Source: Bacteroides sp. CAG:1060_57_27 (GTDB taxonomy: Bacteria; Bacteroidota; Bacteroidia; Bacteroidales; UBA932). Taken from it: 64,000 nt of DNA. The notes below the pieces were generated by a model. The model was not told where the DNA came from, did no database searches, and saw nothing but the letters and a program-made list of their open reading frames with translations. Shown here piece by piece: positions 15,344-28,835 of the stretch. The stretch's first letter is position 1; each line of letters begins with the position of its first letter. The position numbers and the translations under genes were made by a program. The stretch spans positions 1-64,000 of the forward strand of contig MNQT01000027.1 in the NCBI GenBank assembly GCA_001915575.1. The letters run 5' to 3'.

Positions 15344-18166
15344 TCACCTGACGCTGAACTTCGAGAGCAGCTGCAAGTCCTCCGAGGGAGCTTCCTCGCC
15401 GGGTGACAGAGGACAAAGTATAGTGTATTCCGTACTGTTCACGCCGTCGATGTCCCTGGCGTTCAGCAGCCAGGACTCCATTTGCCGGACTTCCTCCCGT
15501 TTTTCCTCTATCATCAGGTCTACGGTCTCCCTGCATTCGCCGGTCATATCCCGGCCAAGTTTCAGGACCTTGGAGTAGGCTATGGCACCGAAGCCGAGCT
15601 CAGGAAGCGCGATGTTGGCGCTGACGAAAGACAGCGAGAGCTCCATCAGCCTTGCCTTCAGTTCGTCGAGGCGCCTGAGTTCCTCGAGACAGGCCTCGTA
15701 CTCGTTCACGACATTGACATAACTGCCGTCGTCGAGCCTTTCTTCGTCGTCGATTTTCAGCGATACCGCCTTGCAAACCTCCCCGGAGGCTGTTTCGAGG
15801 TACCAGGTATATATCTTGTGCACAGGTCTGGTATCCTCGATGAGCCTTAGGGTCTCGCCGTACACATAGCTGCAGTCGGATATGTAGGCGTCGATCCTCT
15901 GGGCTCCGGAGAACTCCGGACGTTCCCACTTCACCGCGAGTTCCTTGGGCGTGTAGGGAGGGGCTGTCACCACACCCTGCGAGAGCCGGGCCTCTTTCGG
16001 GATGCTGAGCGGGAGACGCTCCTTCGTCAGGCGGATATCGTAGAACACATACTGTCCTGAAGTGTTGTAGGTGTTCGCGAGCCAGAACATAAGCTGCCCG
16101 CAGCCGTCAATGGGCACGGTAACCGTCTGCGGCTCCATAGTCTCGTATACCGCAAGTTCCGCGACGACGGTCTGGTCAGCACCGATGAGCAGCGTCTCCT
16201 TGTAGTCGCTCGGCTCTTCCGAGAACGGCCGCAGGCAGGCCACCGTGAAAGTCACGCTGTTGTATTCTCCGTAGGTATTGAAGGCCGCGCACGAGTTCTC
16301 GACGGCGTTTCCTCCGGCGGCGAGCATAAGGAACGCGGCGGCTCCGACAAGGGTGCTTCCCACCAGCGCCCCGCCCACGGCTCCGGCCGCGACGAAGGCC
16401 GACCCGACTGCAGCTCCTCCTATGGCGGCGGCCGCGGCGTTGTCAGTTCCCGAAAGCACTCCGTGGTCGAGCGAGAAGTGCACGCTCGTCTGGAGCATGA
16501 AGCCCTTGTTGATCCTCGTCCCGTCCGGCATCTCGAAGTAGCGGCGCTGGGTGCTGCCGTCATAGAATATCCGGTCCCTCGAATCCGACTGTGTGCTCAC
16601 ATAATGGATATACGGCGCGCCGAGGTCTATGAGGTCTATCTCCGGAGGACACTCCGGCTTCGGGTGGACGAAGAGATCGTTCTCCACGGGTTCGCCCCTG
16701 TAGACCACTATGTCGGCAACTCCGTACGCTCCGACGTTCAGGTTCCCGGAGCCGCCGTTCTCGAACCTGAGCCTGCGGCATCTGCCTAAGGGCAGTACGA
16801 ACTCCTGGTTGGGATAGGTGGCCATCATAGGGGCCTCGAGTATCAGTTCGTCGTCGGCGTAGACCCTGAGAGTGTCGTTGGTCATCGACCAGCTCTTGCC
16901 GACATAGCCTGCGGTGAAGCTCACATAGTCGAACTCCCTTCCGAGGTCGAACACGGCATACGAGACTATGTTGTCGTTCCAGAAGTCGGCCTTTTCGTAC
17001 AATATGAAACCCTCGCTGAAGCGCGTGCCGCCCATAGAGAAGGTGATATGGTCCGACTCCCCGGTATAGACCTGGTGATCTATCTGCCCTCCTACGGCAT
17101 AGGGAGGTATGTTGGAGACGAGCTTGCAGACGTCGGGAAGGCTCTTGAGGCGGGGATCCGTCTCGCCTTCCGCCTCCTCCTGTCCGCCGGCATCGGCGGC
17201 GTATGCGCCCTCGGGATAGAGCACCGCATCCACTACCGCCGCATAGAGGCTCTGCTCGGACTGCTCGGTATGGAACGACAGCTGCTCGCATCCGCTGACA
17301 TCAAGCACCACGCGCTTCGCTATGTCCGTCTGCGACACCTCGTATTCGTAGATTATCTTCCCGTCCGCCCTGACGGTGATCCAGCCCTTTCCGCCGCTGC
17401 TGTCGTCGTTGTCGACGGGGCCGAGGAGCATGCTAAGCTTCTCGTACTGCCCGCGCAGGTTGAAGTACGACGCACCGGGCTGCACACCTATGAAAGCCAT
17501 GCTCATATTGCAGACTATGCCGTAGTGGTACTTGCTGCCGTTGACATAGACGGTCTTGTATTCAAGGTCGGGAGACACGCAGAAATGGTTGTACTGGGCA
17601 TAGGGCGCGAGGTCTTCGACGAGCCTGGTCACCTCCGGAGTACCGGAAAGGAGGTTCCCGGTCTCCACCGGCGTCTCGCCTTCCTTCCACAGGGTCGCCT
17701 CCGCGAATCCTATCTCGTCTTCGCCCTTGACGAGCACGAACTCGAGCTCGCGGGCACCGCCTATATCCAGTTTCATGCGTCTCGGGACATCATACTTGCG
17801 CACGACCTCGTCGGCGATCTTCTTCCCGTCGGCATAGACAGTCACTATGGCCGGCTCGTAGTCGAGGGACTCGGGGTCGTATATGCGTCCGAGCACGAAC
17901 ATCAGGGATTCATACTCTCCGTCGAGCCTGAACTTCGCGAAGCCCGGCTTGTACGGCCCCTGCGAGGCACCTATCGTGAACCCTCCGTACCAGTCGAGCC
18001 CTCCGGTCAGGTTCATGGGCTGCCGGCCGCCCGAATGCCTGTAGGAGCGGTACATGTACGACTCCACCGGAGCCAGTTCGTCTGTAAGATAGCGCGGCTG
18101 CGCGTCGGTCCGCACCGCGGCGACGGCAATCAGCGCGAGTACACACAGCAGTCGTCTCATAAGCAT
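15344..18166 (-). CDS. Secreted protein with four NPCBM-like domains
   Basis: The N-terminal MLMRRLLCVLALIAVAAVRTDAQ is a signal peptide. Four copies of a roughly 145-residue beta-rich unit follow, at about 25-165, 180-320, 345-490 and 510-715. Each has a G-F/I-x-L-like strand, an F-x-L-x-G-x-(Y/F)-x-x-(L/V)-x-F block, then V-x-A-D-(G/D/Q) and a final L-x-(F/L) strand before an acidic tail. This matches NPCBM carbohydrate-binding domains. The fourth copy is interrupted at about 572-625 by an Ala/Gly-rich hydrophobic stretch. The C-terminus (730-940) is mostly helical and charged. No catalytic motif was found. It is the last gene of a minus-strand operon with two glycosyltransferases, 8 bases after the first. 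Confidence 0.75.
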   Translation of the reverse strand: MLMRRLLCVLALIAVAAVRTDAQPRYLTDELAPVESYMYRSYRHSGGRQPMNLTGGLDWYGGFTIGASQGPYKPGFAKFRLDGEYESLMFVLGRIYDPESLDYEPAIVTVYADGKKIADEVVRKYDVPRRMKLDIGGARELEFVLVKGEDEIGFAEATLWKEGETPVETGNLLSGTPEVTRLVEDLAPYAQYNHFCVSPDLEYKTVYVNGSKYHYGIVCNMSMAFIGVQPGASYFNLRGQYEKLSMLLGPVDNDDSSGGKGWITVRADGKIIYEYEVSQTDIAKRVVLDVSGCEQLSFHTEQSEQSLYAAVVDAVLYPEGAYAADAGGQEEAEGETDPRLKSLPDVCKLVSNIPPYAVGGQIDHQVYTGESDHITFSMGGTRFSEGFILYEKADFWNDNIVSYAVFDLGREFDYVSFTAGYVGKSWSMTNDTLRVYADDELILEAPMMATYPNQEFVLPLGRCRRLRFENGGSGNLNVGAYGVADIVVYRGEPVENDLFVHPKPECPPEIDLIDLGAPYIHYVSTQSDSRDRIFYDGSTQRRYFEMPDGTRINKGFMLQTSVHFSLDHGVLSGTDNAAAAAIGGAAVGSAFVAAGAVGGALVGSTLVGAAAFLMLAAGGNAVENSCAAFNTYGEYNSVTFTVACLRPFSEEPSDYKETLLIGADQTVVAELAVYETMEPQTVTVPIDGCGQLMFWLANTYNTSGQYVFYDIRLTKERLPLSIPKEARLSQGVVTAPPYTPKELAVKWERPEFSGAQRIDAYISDCSYVYGETLRLIEDTRPVHKIYTWYLETASGEVCKAVSLKIDDEERLDDGSYVNVVNEYEACLEELRRLDELKARLMELSLSFVSANIALPELGFGAIAYSKVLKLGRDMTGECRETVDLMIEEKREEVRQMESWLLNARDIDGVNSTEYTILCPLSPGEEAPSEDLQLLSKFSVR

Positions 18167-18174
18167 CTATGATT

Positions 18175-19455
18175 TCAGAGTTCCTCGTATACCAGGGCCC
18201 TTTTCTTCAAGAGCGTTTCCTTGTCATACAGGGCGCCCAGCTTGTCCAACGCCCCGGCGGCGAGCCTTTTCTGGAGGTCTGCGTCCGTTGCGAGCGATAT
18301 CATTGCAGAGGCGAAGTCTTCGGCCGTCTCGCATATCAGGCACTCTTCCTTGTCACGGAAATCCTGCCCTTCGACGCCCTTGGCGGTGGTTATGAACGGA
18401 GACATCGAATGTATAGCATCCAGTATCTTTATCCTCATGCCGCTTCCGATCCTCACGGGGACTACTGAAATCTTGCCGTTGAGGAAGGCCTTGAGGTCGT
18501 CTACGTAGCCTGTAAACACGATTTCGGGACATTTCCTGGAGAAAGACCTGACAAGGCTGCGTTTCCACTGCCCGACGACATAGAGCCTGAAAGGGAATCC
18601 CTTTTCGCGGAGCAGGGGGACGATACTCCTGCAGAACCACACCATGGCATCAAGGTTAGGAATATGCGCGGCACCGCCTACGAACGCGAACTCGCTGCCG
18701 CATTCCCTGAAAGGCATATCGCCCGCTTCGCTTATCACGGCAGGCGAGACGCTTATCCTGTCTGCAGGAATATATTCCGAGAGTATGTTCCTGTCGGTCT
18801 CGGTAAGGGTTATGACCCTGTCGAACGAGGCTATCTCGGAGAGTTCCTCGTTCTTCTTCCTTTCGTAGAGGACCCTGTCGTTCCATGTGACATCTTTGAA
18901 GAGCGACATCTCGTTGGCAATACGCACGAACTGTATCTCGTGCTCCACGAAGACAGTCTTCACATCCGCGGGGAACAGCATCCTGAAGGGGAAGTGCGAG
19001 TAGAATTCCACCTGGACGCAGTCGAACCGTTCCCTCTTGCACAGGTCGTGCACATACTGCATGAATCCGTCGGAGAACTCCGGCATGTCCGCATAGAGGA
19101 CCGATGTAAGCTTGAACAGGTCGTCCCTCTCCGCCACGCGGACTATGTGGCGTCCCGGCCAGCGCTTCATCTTCCTTCCGGACGAGGCGTTGACATACGA
19201 CAGGACGCTCAGATAGGTGTTGACGGGAGGGAAGGATCCGCGGACCCTTGCGACATCCGTGCACGGGAATACCTTCACCCTGCCATTCCATGCCTCCTCA
19301 AGTTTCCTTGTCTTGCCGCCGTCTCCGGGCCATGCCGGATACAGTACGGAGATGTCGTGGATGTCCTTAAGATAATCCACCATGGAGAAAAACGCCTGGT
19401 TACCGCCGGAATAGAGCGGATAGGGGATGAACGGTATTATGATTAGAATTTTCAT
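18175..19455 (-). CDS. Glycosyltransferase, GT4-like (GT-B fold)
   Basis: ATG 19455 (MKILIIIPFIPYPLYSGGNQAFF) starts with the N-terminal Rossmann strand and Gly-rich loop of GT-B glycosyltransferases. The second half holds AFVGGAAHIPNLDAMVWFC, then the nucleotide-sugar region with IPLL-like strands and a VPVRIGSGMRIKILDAI segment, which matches the acidic/Gly signature of GT4 enzymes. There is no membrane segment, so it acts at the cytoplasmic face. Donor and acceptor are unknown. Its ATG overlaps the TGA of the upstream GT2 gene (ATGA), indicating translational coupling. A capsule, O-antigen or glycoprotein role is an inference. Confidence 0.88.
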   Translation of the reverse strand: MKILIIIPFIPYPLYSGGNQAFFSMVDYLKDIHDISVLYPAWPGDGGKTRKLEEAWNGRVKVFPCTDVARVRGSFPPVNTYLSVLSYVNASSGRKMKRWPGRHIVRVAERDDLFKLTSVLYADMPEFSDGFMQYVHDLCKRERFDCVQVEFYSHFPFRMLFPADVKTVFVEHEIQFVRIANEMSLFKDVTWNDRVLYERKKNEELSEIASFDRVITLTETDRNILSEYIPADRISVSPAVISEAGDMPFRECGSEFAFVGGAAHIPNLDAMVWFCRSIVPLLREKGFPFRLYVVGQWKRSLVRSFSRKCPEIVFTGYVDDLKAFLNGKISVVPVRIGSGMRIKILDAIHSMSPFITTAKGVEGQDFRDKEECLICETAEDFASAMISLATDADLQKRLAAGALDKLGALYDKETLLKKRALVYEEL

Positions 19456-20360
19456 AGATGGAATTTGATTTTTATCCTGGCCGCCTTCAATGCGGAAAAC
19501 CTTCCGAGGGCCGAGCATATCTCGTCGAGCCCCTGCCGCGAACATTTTCCGTCAAGGGATACGGTCAGTATACATTTGACATAGGCATACAGCACCTCGG
19601 AAAAACGGCGGTTGCGAAGCTCCGGATAGTTGTCGTAGAGATGCCTGATGAATCCGGCGGTCGCAGTCTCCTTGTCCCTGTCGTACAGCCGGCTGTTGGA
19701 TATGTTGTTTCCCGTGACGTTCCGCCAGAGCACGGGCAGTCCCGGAACGGGAGTCACGCCGCCCTCGAGCGAGGCCATTCTGAACCATGTGGCGTCGTCG
19801 GAGCACCACGCATGGGGGAAATGTACGAAACCGCCGCATTTCCCGTACAGCGCCCTCGAAAATATGTATTCGCATGTAGCGGAGGAAGTCCTCCCCGAAA
19901 GCTTGTCGCAGAGCATGTCCACTGCATCCGCGCGACCTTCAGCGAGTGGCGGATTGCACCTGAGCACGCTTCCGCCCTCGTCCACCACGGCCAGCTGCAT
20001 GCGGAAGAATCCGCTCCCGGGACATTTCTCCCGGGCTTTCATGAACCTTTCCACCGCATCGTACGGCAACATGTCGTCGTCAGAAAAAAGATGTATGTAG
20101 GGTTCTTCCGAAGACATCGCTATACACCTCTCCCAATGCGCCGAAAGGTCCGTTCCTCCGAGGTTGTCTTCGAACTTCCTGTAGACGATATCGATGCTGC
20201 CGGCATACTTCGACACTGTTTCTCCTATATCTTCCGGAGAACAGTCGTCTCCGACATAGACGGTGAAATCCATGCAGCTCTGTCTCGCCAGTGAATCGAG
20301 AGCGGTTCCCAGAAATTTCCCTTTATATGCAGGTATTATGATGGCGAGTTCCTTGTTCAT
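19452..20360 (-). CDS. Glycosyltransferase family 2 protein
   Basis: The start at 20360 (MNKELAIIIPAYKG) gives the classical GT2 opening. The nucleotide-binding block GDDCSPEDIGETV and the metal-binding DxD region HLFSDDDML are both visible, followed by the acceptor region with WCSDDATWFRMA. Length about 302 is normal. It is the first gene of an operon with a GT4-like enzyme and a secreted NPCBM protein. A -7 element (TATCTTTG) ends only about 9 bases before the ATG. The sugar transferred cannot be predicted. Confidence 0.92.
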   Translation of the reverse strand: MNKELAIIIPAYKGKFLGTALDSLARQSCMDFTVYVGDDCSPEDIGETVSKYAGSIDIVYRKFEDNLGGTDLSAHWERCIAMSSEEPYIHLFSDDDMLPYDAVERFMKAREKCPGSGFFRMQLAVVDEGGSVLRCNPPLAEGRADAVDMLCDKLSGRTSSATCEYIFSRALYGKCGGFVHFPHAWCSDDATWFRMASLEGGVTPVPGLPVLWRNVTGNNISNSRLYDRDKETATAGFIRHLYDNYPELRNRRFSEVLYAYVKCILTVSLDGKCSRQGLDEICSALGRFSALKAARIKIKFHL

Positions 20361-20368
20361 CACGACTG

Positions 20369-20376
20369 CAAAGATA
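20369..20376 (-). promoter_or_regulatory. -7 element very close to GT2 start
   Basis: TATCTTTG on the minus strand ends 9 bases before the GT2 ATG, so the message would have almost no leader. Confidence 0.6.
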
Positions 20377-20414
20377 ATAAAGTTTCTCAAGGCGGCCATG
20401 CCATGTATTATAAG

Positions 20415-20445
20415 TTGCCTAACTGCAAAGCGTTTGCTATCTTTG
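20415..20445 (+). promoter_or_regulatory. Promoter of first DUF5722-type gene
   Basis: TTG at 20415-20417 is separated by 20 bases from TATCTTTG at 20438-20445, the standard Bacteroidota spacing. The -7 element ends 7 bases before ATG 20453, so the mRNA should be leaderless or nearly so. Confidence 0.65.
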
Positions 20446-20452
20446 CCGCCCT

Positions 20453-22159
20453 ATGAGACTGAAAATGCCGAATATCATTCGCCAGGTTCTTGCGGCTGCC
20501 GCCGTGCTGCCCGCGGCCCTCCTCTCCGTCTCCTCCTGCCAGAAACAGGAAGCGCTGCACTATTCTCCCGAAGACCTCGAGATGGAGATACTTATAAAGG
20601 ATTATCTGGAAACCGACTATTCGTCGTCAATAGGCAATGTGACCATCACCCCGGACAAGGTCACGGTCAGCGGACATTATTCGGGAAGAGGAAAGTTCTA
20701 TGTTGCGGAAATCCCTCCGTACATGGACCTTCTAAGGCTGGACGAACCCCTAAGTGTATTCAGGCCGGATGAGACCTCGTTCTCGTTCGAGACTGCGCGC
20801 TATGTCGAGACGGAAGGAGGAATAAGCTACGACCGGTTGCTCTCGAAATGGGCCATATTCGAGGAGGGCACTGACGGAGACATACTTGTCTCGGATGCGA
20901 GGTATGCTGATGTGGTACCTGCCGTATCTTCCCCGGAGCCGGTACCTCTACGGGGCAAGAAAGGCATAGGCGGCATATTCATGAACGACAGGATCAGCGA
21001 TTTCGACGAACTCTCGGCCGGCAGTGCCACGCTCAACCTTTTCGTGACGCAGTTCACCTACCTTTCGCCGGGCGACGGAAGGATAGCACACGAATACGGC
21101 GGCAGGACCTACTGGTTCGACGAGAATTTCATAGTAAACAACCTCGACAGGGTGCTCGAGGAAACCGGCAGGCGCAATATGTGCGTGGCAGGGATACTGC
21201 TCGTGCAGAACGAATCCACGGCAATGGACAAGGAGCTCGCGAGACTGCTCACGGATCCGGGATACACCGGCGGGGGAACCCTGATAATGCCCAACATGAC
21301 CTCTCCCGAATCGGTCAACTGCTTCGCCGCCATAGTCGACTTCCTCGTCTCCCGCTATACCCGCGAAGACGGCAGATACGGGCGGATATCGCACTGGATA
21401 GTGCTGAACGAGGTGGACGGCGCCTCCTCCTGGGCCAACATGGGCACACGCCCCCAGTACTACTGCACCGACTACTATATCAAGGTGCTCCGCCTCGTGA
21501 ACAACATACTGCGCCAGTACGACGGAAACGCCGAGACCTTCGCATCGTTCACCCATTCATGGACGCTCGCGGCCCTCGACTATCCCGCCAGGGACATGAT
21601 AGAGACTATCGACGCCATGGGAAAGAAAGAGGGCGACTACAGGTGGGCGCTGGCCGTACACAGCTATCCCTGGGACCTCCTGAACCCCCGTTGCTGGGAA
21701 TGCCCGTACTCTACGCCGTCAATGGATGCGCAGTGCGTCTCCTTCCGCAACCTCGAAGTGCTCGACAAGTGGATAAGGATGCCTGAACACAGGTACGGGG
21801 GCACGCTCAAGCGCTCCGTATGGCTCTCCGAGGCGGGACTCAATTCGAGGTCGTACTCCGAAGCCGACCTTGAAGAACAGGCGGCCGGCACGGCCTACGC
21901 CTGGAAGAAGGTCGAGGCCCTCGAAGGCATCGACGCATGGCAGTGGCACAACTGGTTCGACAACACGGGCGACGGCACAGGCGCCATGCTCGGACTGAGG
22001 AAGTTCCGTGAAGGCTACGGCGGAGAGGCAAAGCCCTCGTGGCATGTGTTCAAGGCCGCCGGTACCGCAGACGAAGACGCATGTTTCAGCAGATACCTCG
22101 GCTATCTCGGCCTGGGGAGCTGGGACGAAATCATGTATGAAGACGCAGACATCGACTGA
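20453..22159 (+). CDS. Lipoprotein, DUF5722-type clan GH-A glycosidase candidate
   Basis: A lipoprotein signal peptide with lipobox SVSSC targets it to a membrane surface; an alternative ATG four codons in is possible. After a small beta domain (SIGNVTITPDKVTVSG) comes a TIM-barrel-like body. Two acidic sites look catalytic: Glu in ISHWIVLNEVDG (acid/base position of clan GH-A, strand 4) and Glu in VWLSEAG (nucleophile position, strand 7). The spacing and the WQWHNWF block after it fit that clan. I place it in the DUF5722 group, for which no substrate is known to me. The next gene is a paralogue, showing local duplication. Confidence 0.75.
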   Translation: MRLKMPNIIRQVLAAAAVLPAALLSVSSCQKQEALHYSPEDLEMEILIKDYLETDYSSSIGNVTITPDKVTVSGHYSGRGKFYVAEIPPYMDLLRLDEPLSVFRPDETSFSFETARYVETEGGISYDRLLSKWAIFEEGTDGDILVSDARYADVVPAVSSPEPVPLRGKKGIGGIFMNDRISDFDELSAGSATLNLFVTQFTYLSPGDGRIAHEYGGRTYWFDENFIVNNLDRVLEETGRRNMCVAGILLVQNESTAMDKELARLLTDPGYTGGGTLIMPNMTSPESVNCFAAIVDFLVSRYTREDGRYGRISHWIVLNEVDGASSWANMGTRPQYYCTDYYIKVLRLVNNILRQYDGNAETFASFTHSWTLAALDYPARDMIETIDAMGKKEGDYRWALAVHSYPWDLLNPRCWECPYSTPSMDAQCVSFRNLEVLDKWIRMPEHRYGGTLKRSVWLSEAGLNSRSYSEADLEEQAAGTAYAWKKVEALEGIDAWQWHNWFDNTGDGTGAMLGLRKFREGYGGEAKPSWHVFKAAGTADEDACFSRYLGYLGLGSWDEIMYEDADID

Positions 22160-22224
22160 AGCGGATGCAACTTCCTGCCGTCAGCCTGCATCTCGTAGTG
22201 TCAAACCTTGTAAAACAAACAGAG

Positions 22225-24414
22225 ATGAAAAACCATAAGCTGATACTTTCTGTCTCCGCAGCGGTACTTCTGTTCGGTTCCGCCGCCTGCAGGCCGGACA
22301 ACCCCGTGCCCGATCCCGACCCTACGGAAAACTATGTCTGGATAGAGCCGAATATCGAAAGGACAGGCGCGCATGTCGCCCTCCTCGAAAAGCAGGATGA
22401 CGGAAGCTACCTGATAGAGCTGCCCGCGAGCGACCCCTACATATACTTCTTTCCCTTCGAGGAAGACCTCCCCGGAGAAAACACCGTGCTCGCCTTCGAG
22501 TACAAGGCCGAGAACGCCATAGACAGGACCCAGTGCTTCTTCATAGACGCCGAGGAGGGACTCAATGCCGCTCATGCGCAGGACGGTCCCGGAGCCGCCG
22601 CCACCGACACATGGACTCCGTATTCGGTAAGGATGAAGACGGCCATGGCCGAATTCAGTTGGGGAGAAGAGGGGGACTACCTTCGTCTCGACCTCGGAGA
22701 GTCGATAGTCCCCGGAAGCACCATACGGCTCCGCAACATCTGCATAAGGCCCATGAACGCCTCCGAACAGGCGGAGCAGGACAAGGAAGACGATGCCGCC
22801 GGGGAGAAGGACAGGTATGCGCAGGGCATACTCGACTATCTCGACAGGGACTATGCCTCGGCGATCGGCTCTGTCTCCGTCGGTGCGGACAAGGTAAGTG
22901 TTTCGGGAACCGTATCCGGCGAAGGGACATTCTTCCTTGCAGAGATTCCGGTATTCGAAGATATCTTCTCCATGACCGTGGTTCCGGAGCAGTACAGGCA
23001 CGAACTCGGCTCGTCTTCATTCATGGTCGAGCTCGACAGGATCGCCTCGTACGGCGGCATGGACTACGACAGGCTGCTTTCCAGGTGGGCCGTGTTCAGG
23101 GAGGGCGACGGCAGCGACGAGCTCGTCTCGCATGCGGCGTATGCCGATCCGGATCTGATATACAATATCGGCCCGGACCTTCCCCGGATTGAACTCAGGA
23201 ACAAGAAAGGTCTCGGAGGCATCGTGCCGAGAGGGGGAATGCTCGAGCAGGAGATAGCAGACCTGAACCTCTCGAGCGCCACAATCAACCTGCTTCCCCT
23301 GTCGTATATGAGCCTCACCCCGGGAGGAGACTATACCGTCGCGCACGAGTATCTCGGCAAGACCTACTATTTCAACGGGGCGAGAATCGAGGCCGAGATA
23401 GACGAACCGCTCAGAATCGCCTCGAGGCACGGCGTTTCCGTGGCGGCGATACTGCTGATACAGAACGCCGCGCAGAGCGCGGACCCCTCTCTCGGCGCCC
23501 TGATGCAACACCCCGACTACTCCGGAACCCTGTACACCATGCCCGCCATGACGACTCCAGAATCGGTACACGCCTATGCCGCGATGATCGACTTCTTCGC
23601 CTCGAGGTACAGCGCCTCGGACATGCGCATCTCCCACTGGATAATCCACAACGAGATTGACGGAGGAGTCCACTGGACCAACATGGGCAGCGATGTGCCC
23701 CTCGCCACCTATATGGACACCTATCTCAAGTCGATGAGGCTGGTCTACAACATCGCGCACCAGTATGACCCCAATGCAGAGGCATTCGTATCGCTCGCCC
23801 ACGGCTGGACCGAAGAAGCGGGAGGCGGATGGTACAAGGTCACGGACATACTGGACATGATGAACCGCTACAGCAGGGCCGAGGGCGACTTCTTCTGGGC
23901 TCCGGCATACCACAGCTACGGCGTCGCCATATCGGATCCGAGGATATGGCTGGACGAGAACGTGTCATACTCCATGCAGTCCCCCAATGTCTCCATGAGG
24001 AACCTCGAGGTCCTCGACAGGTGGGTGAAGACTCCTGAGAACATGTACCGCGGAGAGATTATGAGGAAGGTATGGCTCTCCGAAGCCGGAGTAGGCTCGG
24101 GCAACACCAACGACCCCTACGGCGACAATACACTTTCCGACCAGGCCGCCGGCTTCGCATACAGCTGGCTCAAGATACAGGCACTCGACGGCATCGAAGG
24201 CCTCCAGTGGCACAACTGGTTCGACAGCATGGAGGAGGGCGCCAAGCTCGGACTGAGGAAATACGACGACGGAACCTTCAATGGCGAGGCGAAGCCGGTA
24301 TGGTACGCATATCAGAAGGCCGGCGAGACGGATCAGGACGAATACTTCGACAGCCAGGGCTATGCAGAGACGGTAGGCTCCGATTGGGGCGTGATACACG
24401 AGGTGACCGACTGA
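22225..24414 (+). CDS. Lipoprotein paralogue, DUF5722-type, with extra N-terminal domain
   Basis: ATG 22225 is preferred because MKNHKLILSVSAAVLLFGSAAC is a lipoprotein signal; the longer frame adds only implausible sequence. Residues about 40-185 form an added beta-sandwich-like module (FEYKAENAIDRTQCFF, DTWTPYSVRMKT, IRLRNICIRP) that may bind carbohydrate. The rest aligns with the preceding gene, including the repeated SAIGSVSVGADKVSVSG segment, ISHWIIHNEIDG with the acid/base Glu, VWLSEAG with the nucleophile Glu, and LQWHNWFDSM. The two genes probably arose by tandem duplication and share a promoter. Confidence 0.75.
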   Translation: MKNHKLILSVSAAVLLFGSAACRPDNPVPDPDPTENYVWIEPNIERTGAHVALLEKQDDGSYLIELPASDPYIYFFPFEEDLPGENTVLAFEYKAENAIDRTQCFFIDAEEGLNAAHAQDGPGAAATDTWTPYSVRMKTAMAEFSWGEEGDYLRLDLGESIVPGSTIRLRNICIRPMNASEQAEQDKEDDAAGEKDRYAQGILDYLDRDYASAIGSVSVGADKVSVSGTVSGEGTFFLAEIPVFEDIFSMTVVPEQYRHELGSSSFMVELDRIASYGGMDYDRLLSRWAVFREGDGSDELVSHAAYADPDLIYNIGPDLPRIELRNKKGLGGIVPRGGMLEQEIADLNLSSATINLLPLSYMSLTPGGDYTVAHEYLGKTYYFNGARIEAEIDEPLRIASRHGVSVAAILLIQNAAQSADPSLGALMQHPDYSGTLYTMPAMTTPESVHAYAAMIDFFASRYSASDMRISHWIIHNEIDGGVHWTNMGSDVPLATYMDTYLKSMRLVYNIAHQYDPNAEAFVSLAHGWTEEAGGGWYKVTDILDMMNRYSRAEGDFFWAPAYHSYGVAISDPRIWLDENVSYSMQSPNVSMRNLEVLDRWVKTPENMYRGEIMRKVWLSEAGVGSGNTNDPYGDNTLSDQAAGFAYSWLKIQALDGIEGLQWHNWFDSMEEGAKLGLRKYDDGTFNGEAKPVWYAYQKAGETDQDEYFDSQGYAETVGSDWGVIHEVTD

Positions 24415-24438
24415 CGGCCGGGGTTCAGAAGCCTTCTT

Positions 24439-28768
<4,330 letters not shown>

Positions 28769-28769
28769 T

Positions 28770-28808
28770 CAAATATAGTGAATTTGTCAGGAAATAATCC
28801 TATATTTG
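28770..28808. promoter_or_regulatory. Divergent -7 elements between GH2 and steroid-reductase operons
   Basis: TATATTTG occurs on the minus strand at 28770-28777, 23 bases before the GH2 ATG, and again on the plus strand at 28801-28808, 28 bases before the ATG at 28836. The -33 boxes are less clear. Confidence 0.55.
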
Positions 28809-28835
28809 CTCCTCGCCATTATAAATATACCACAA

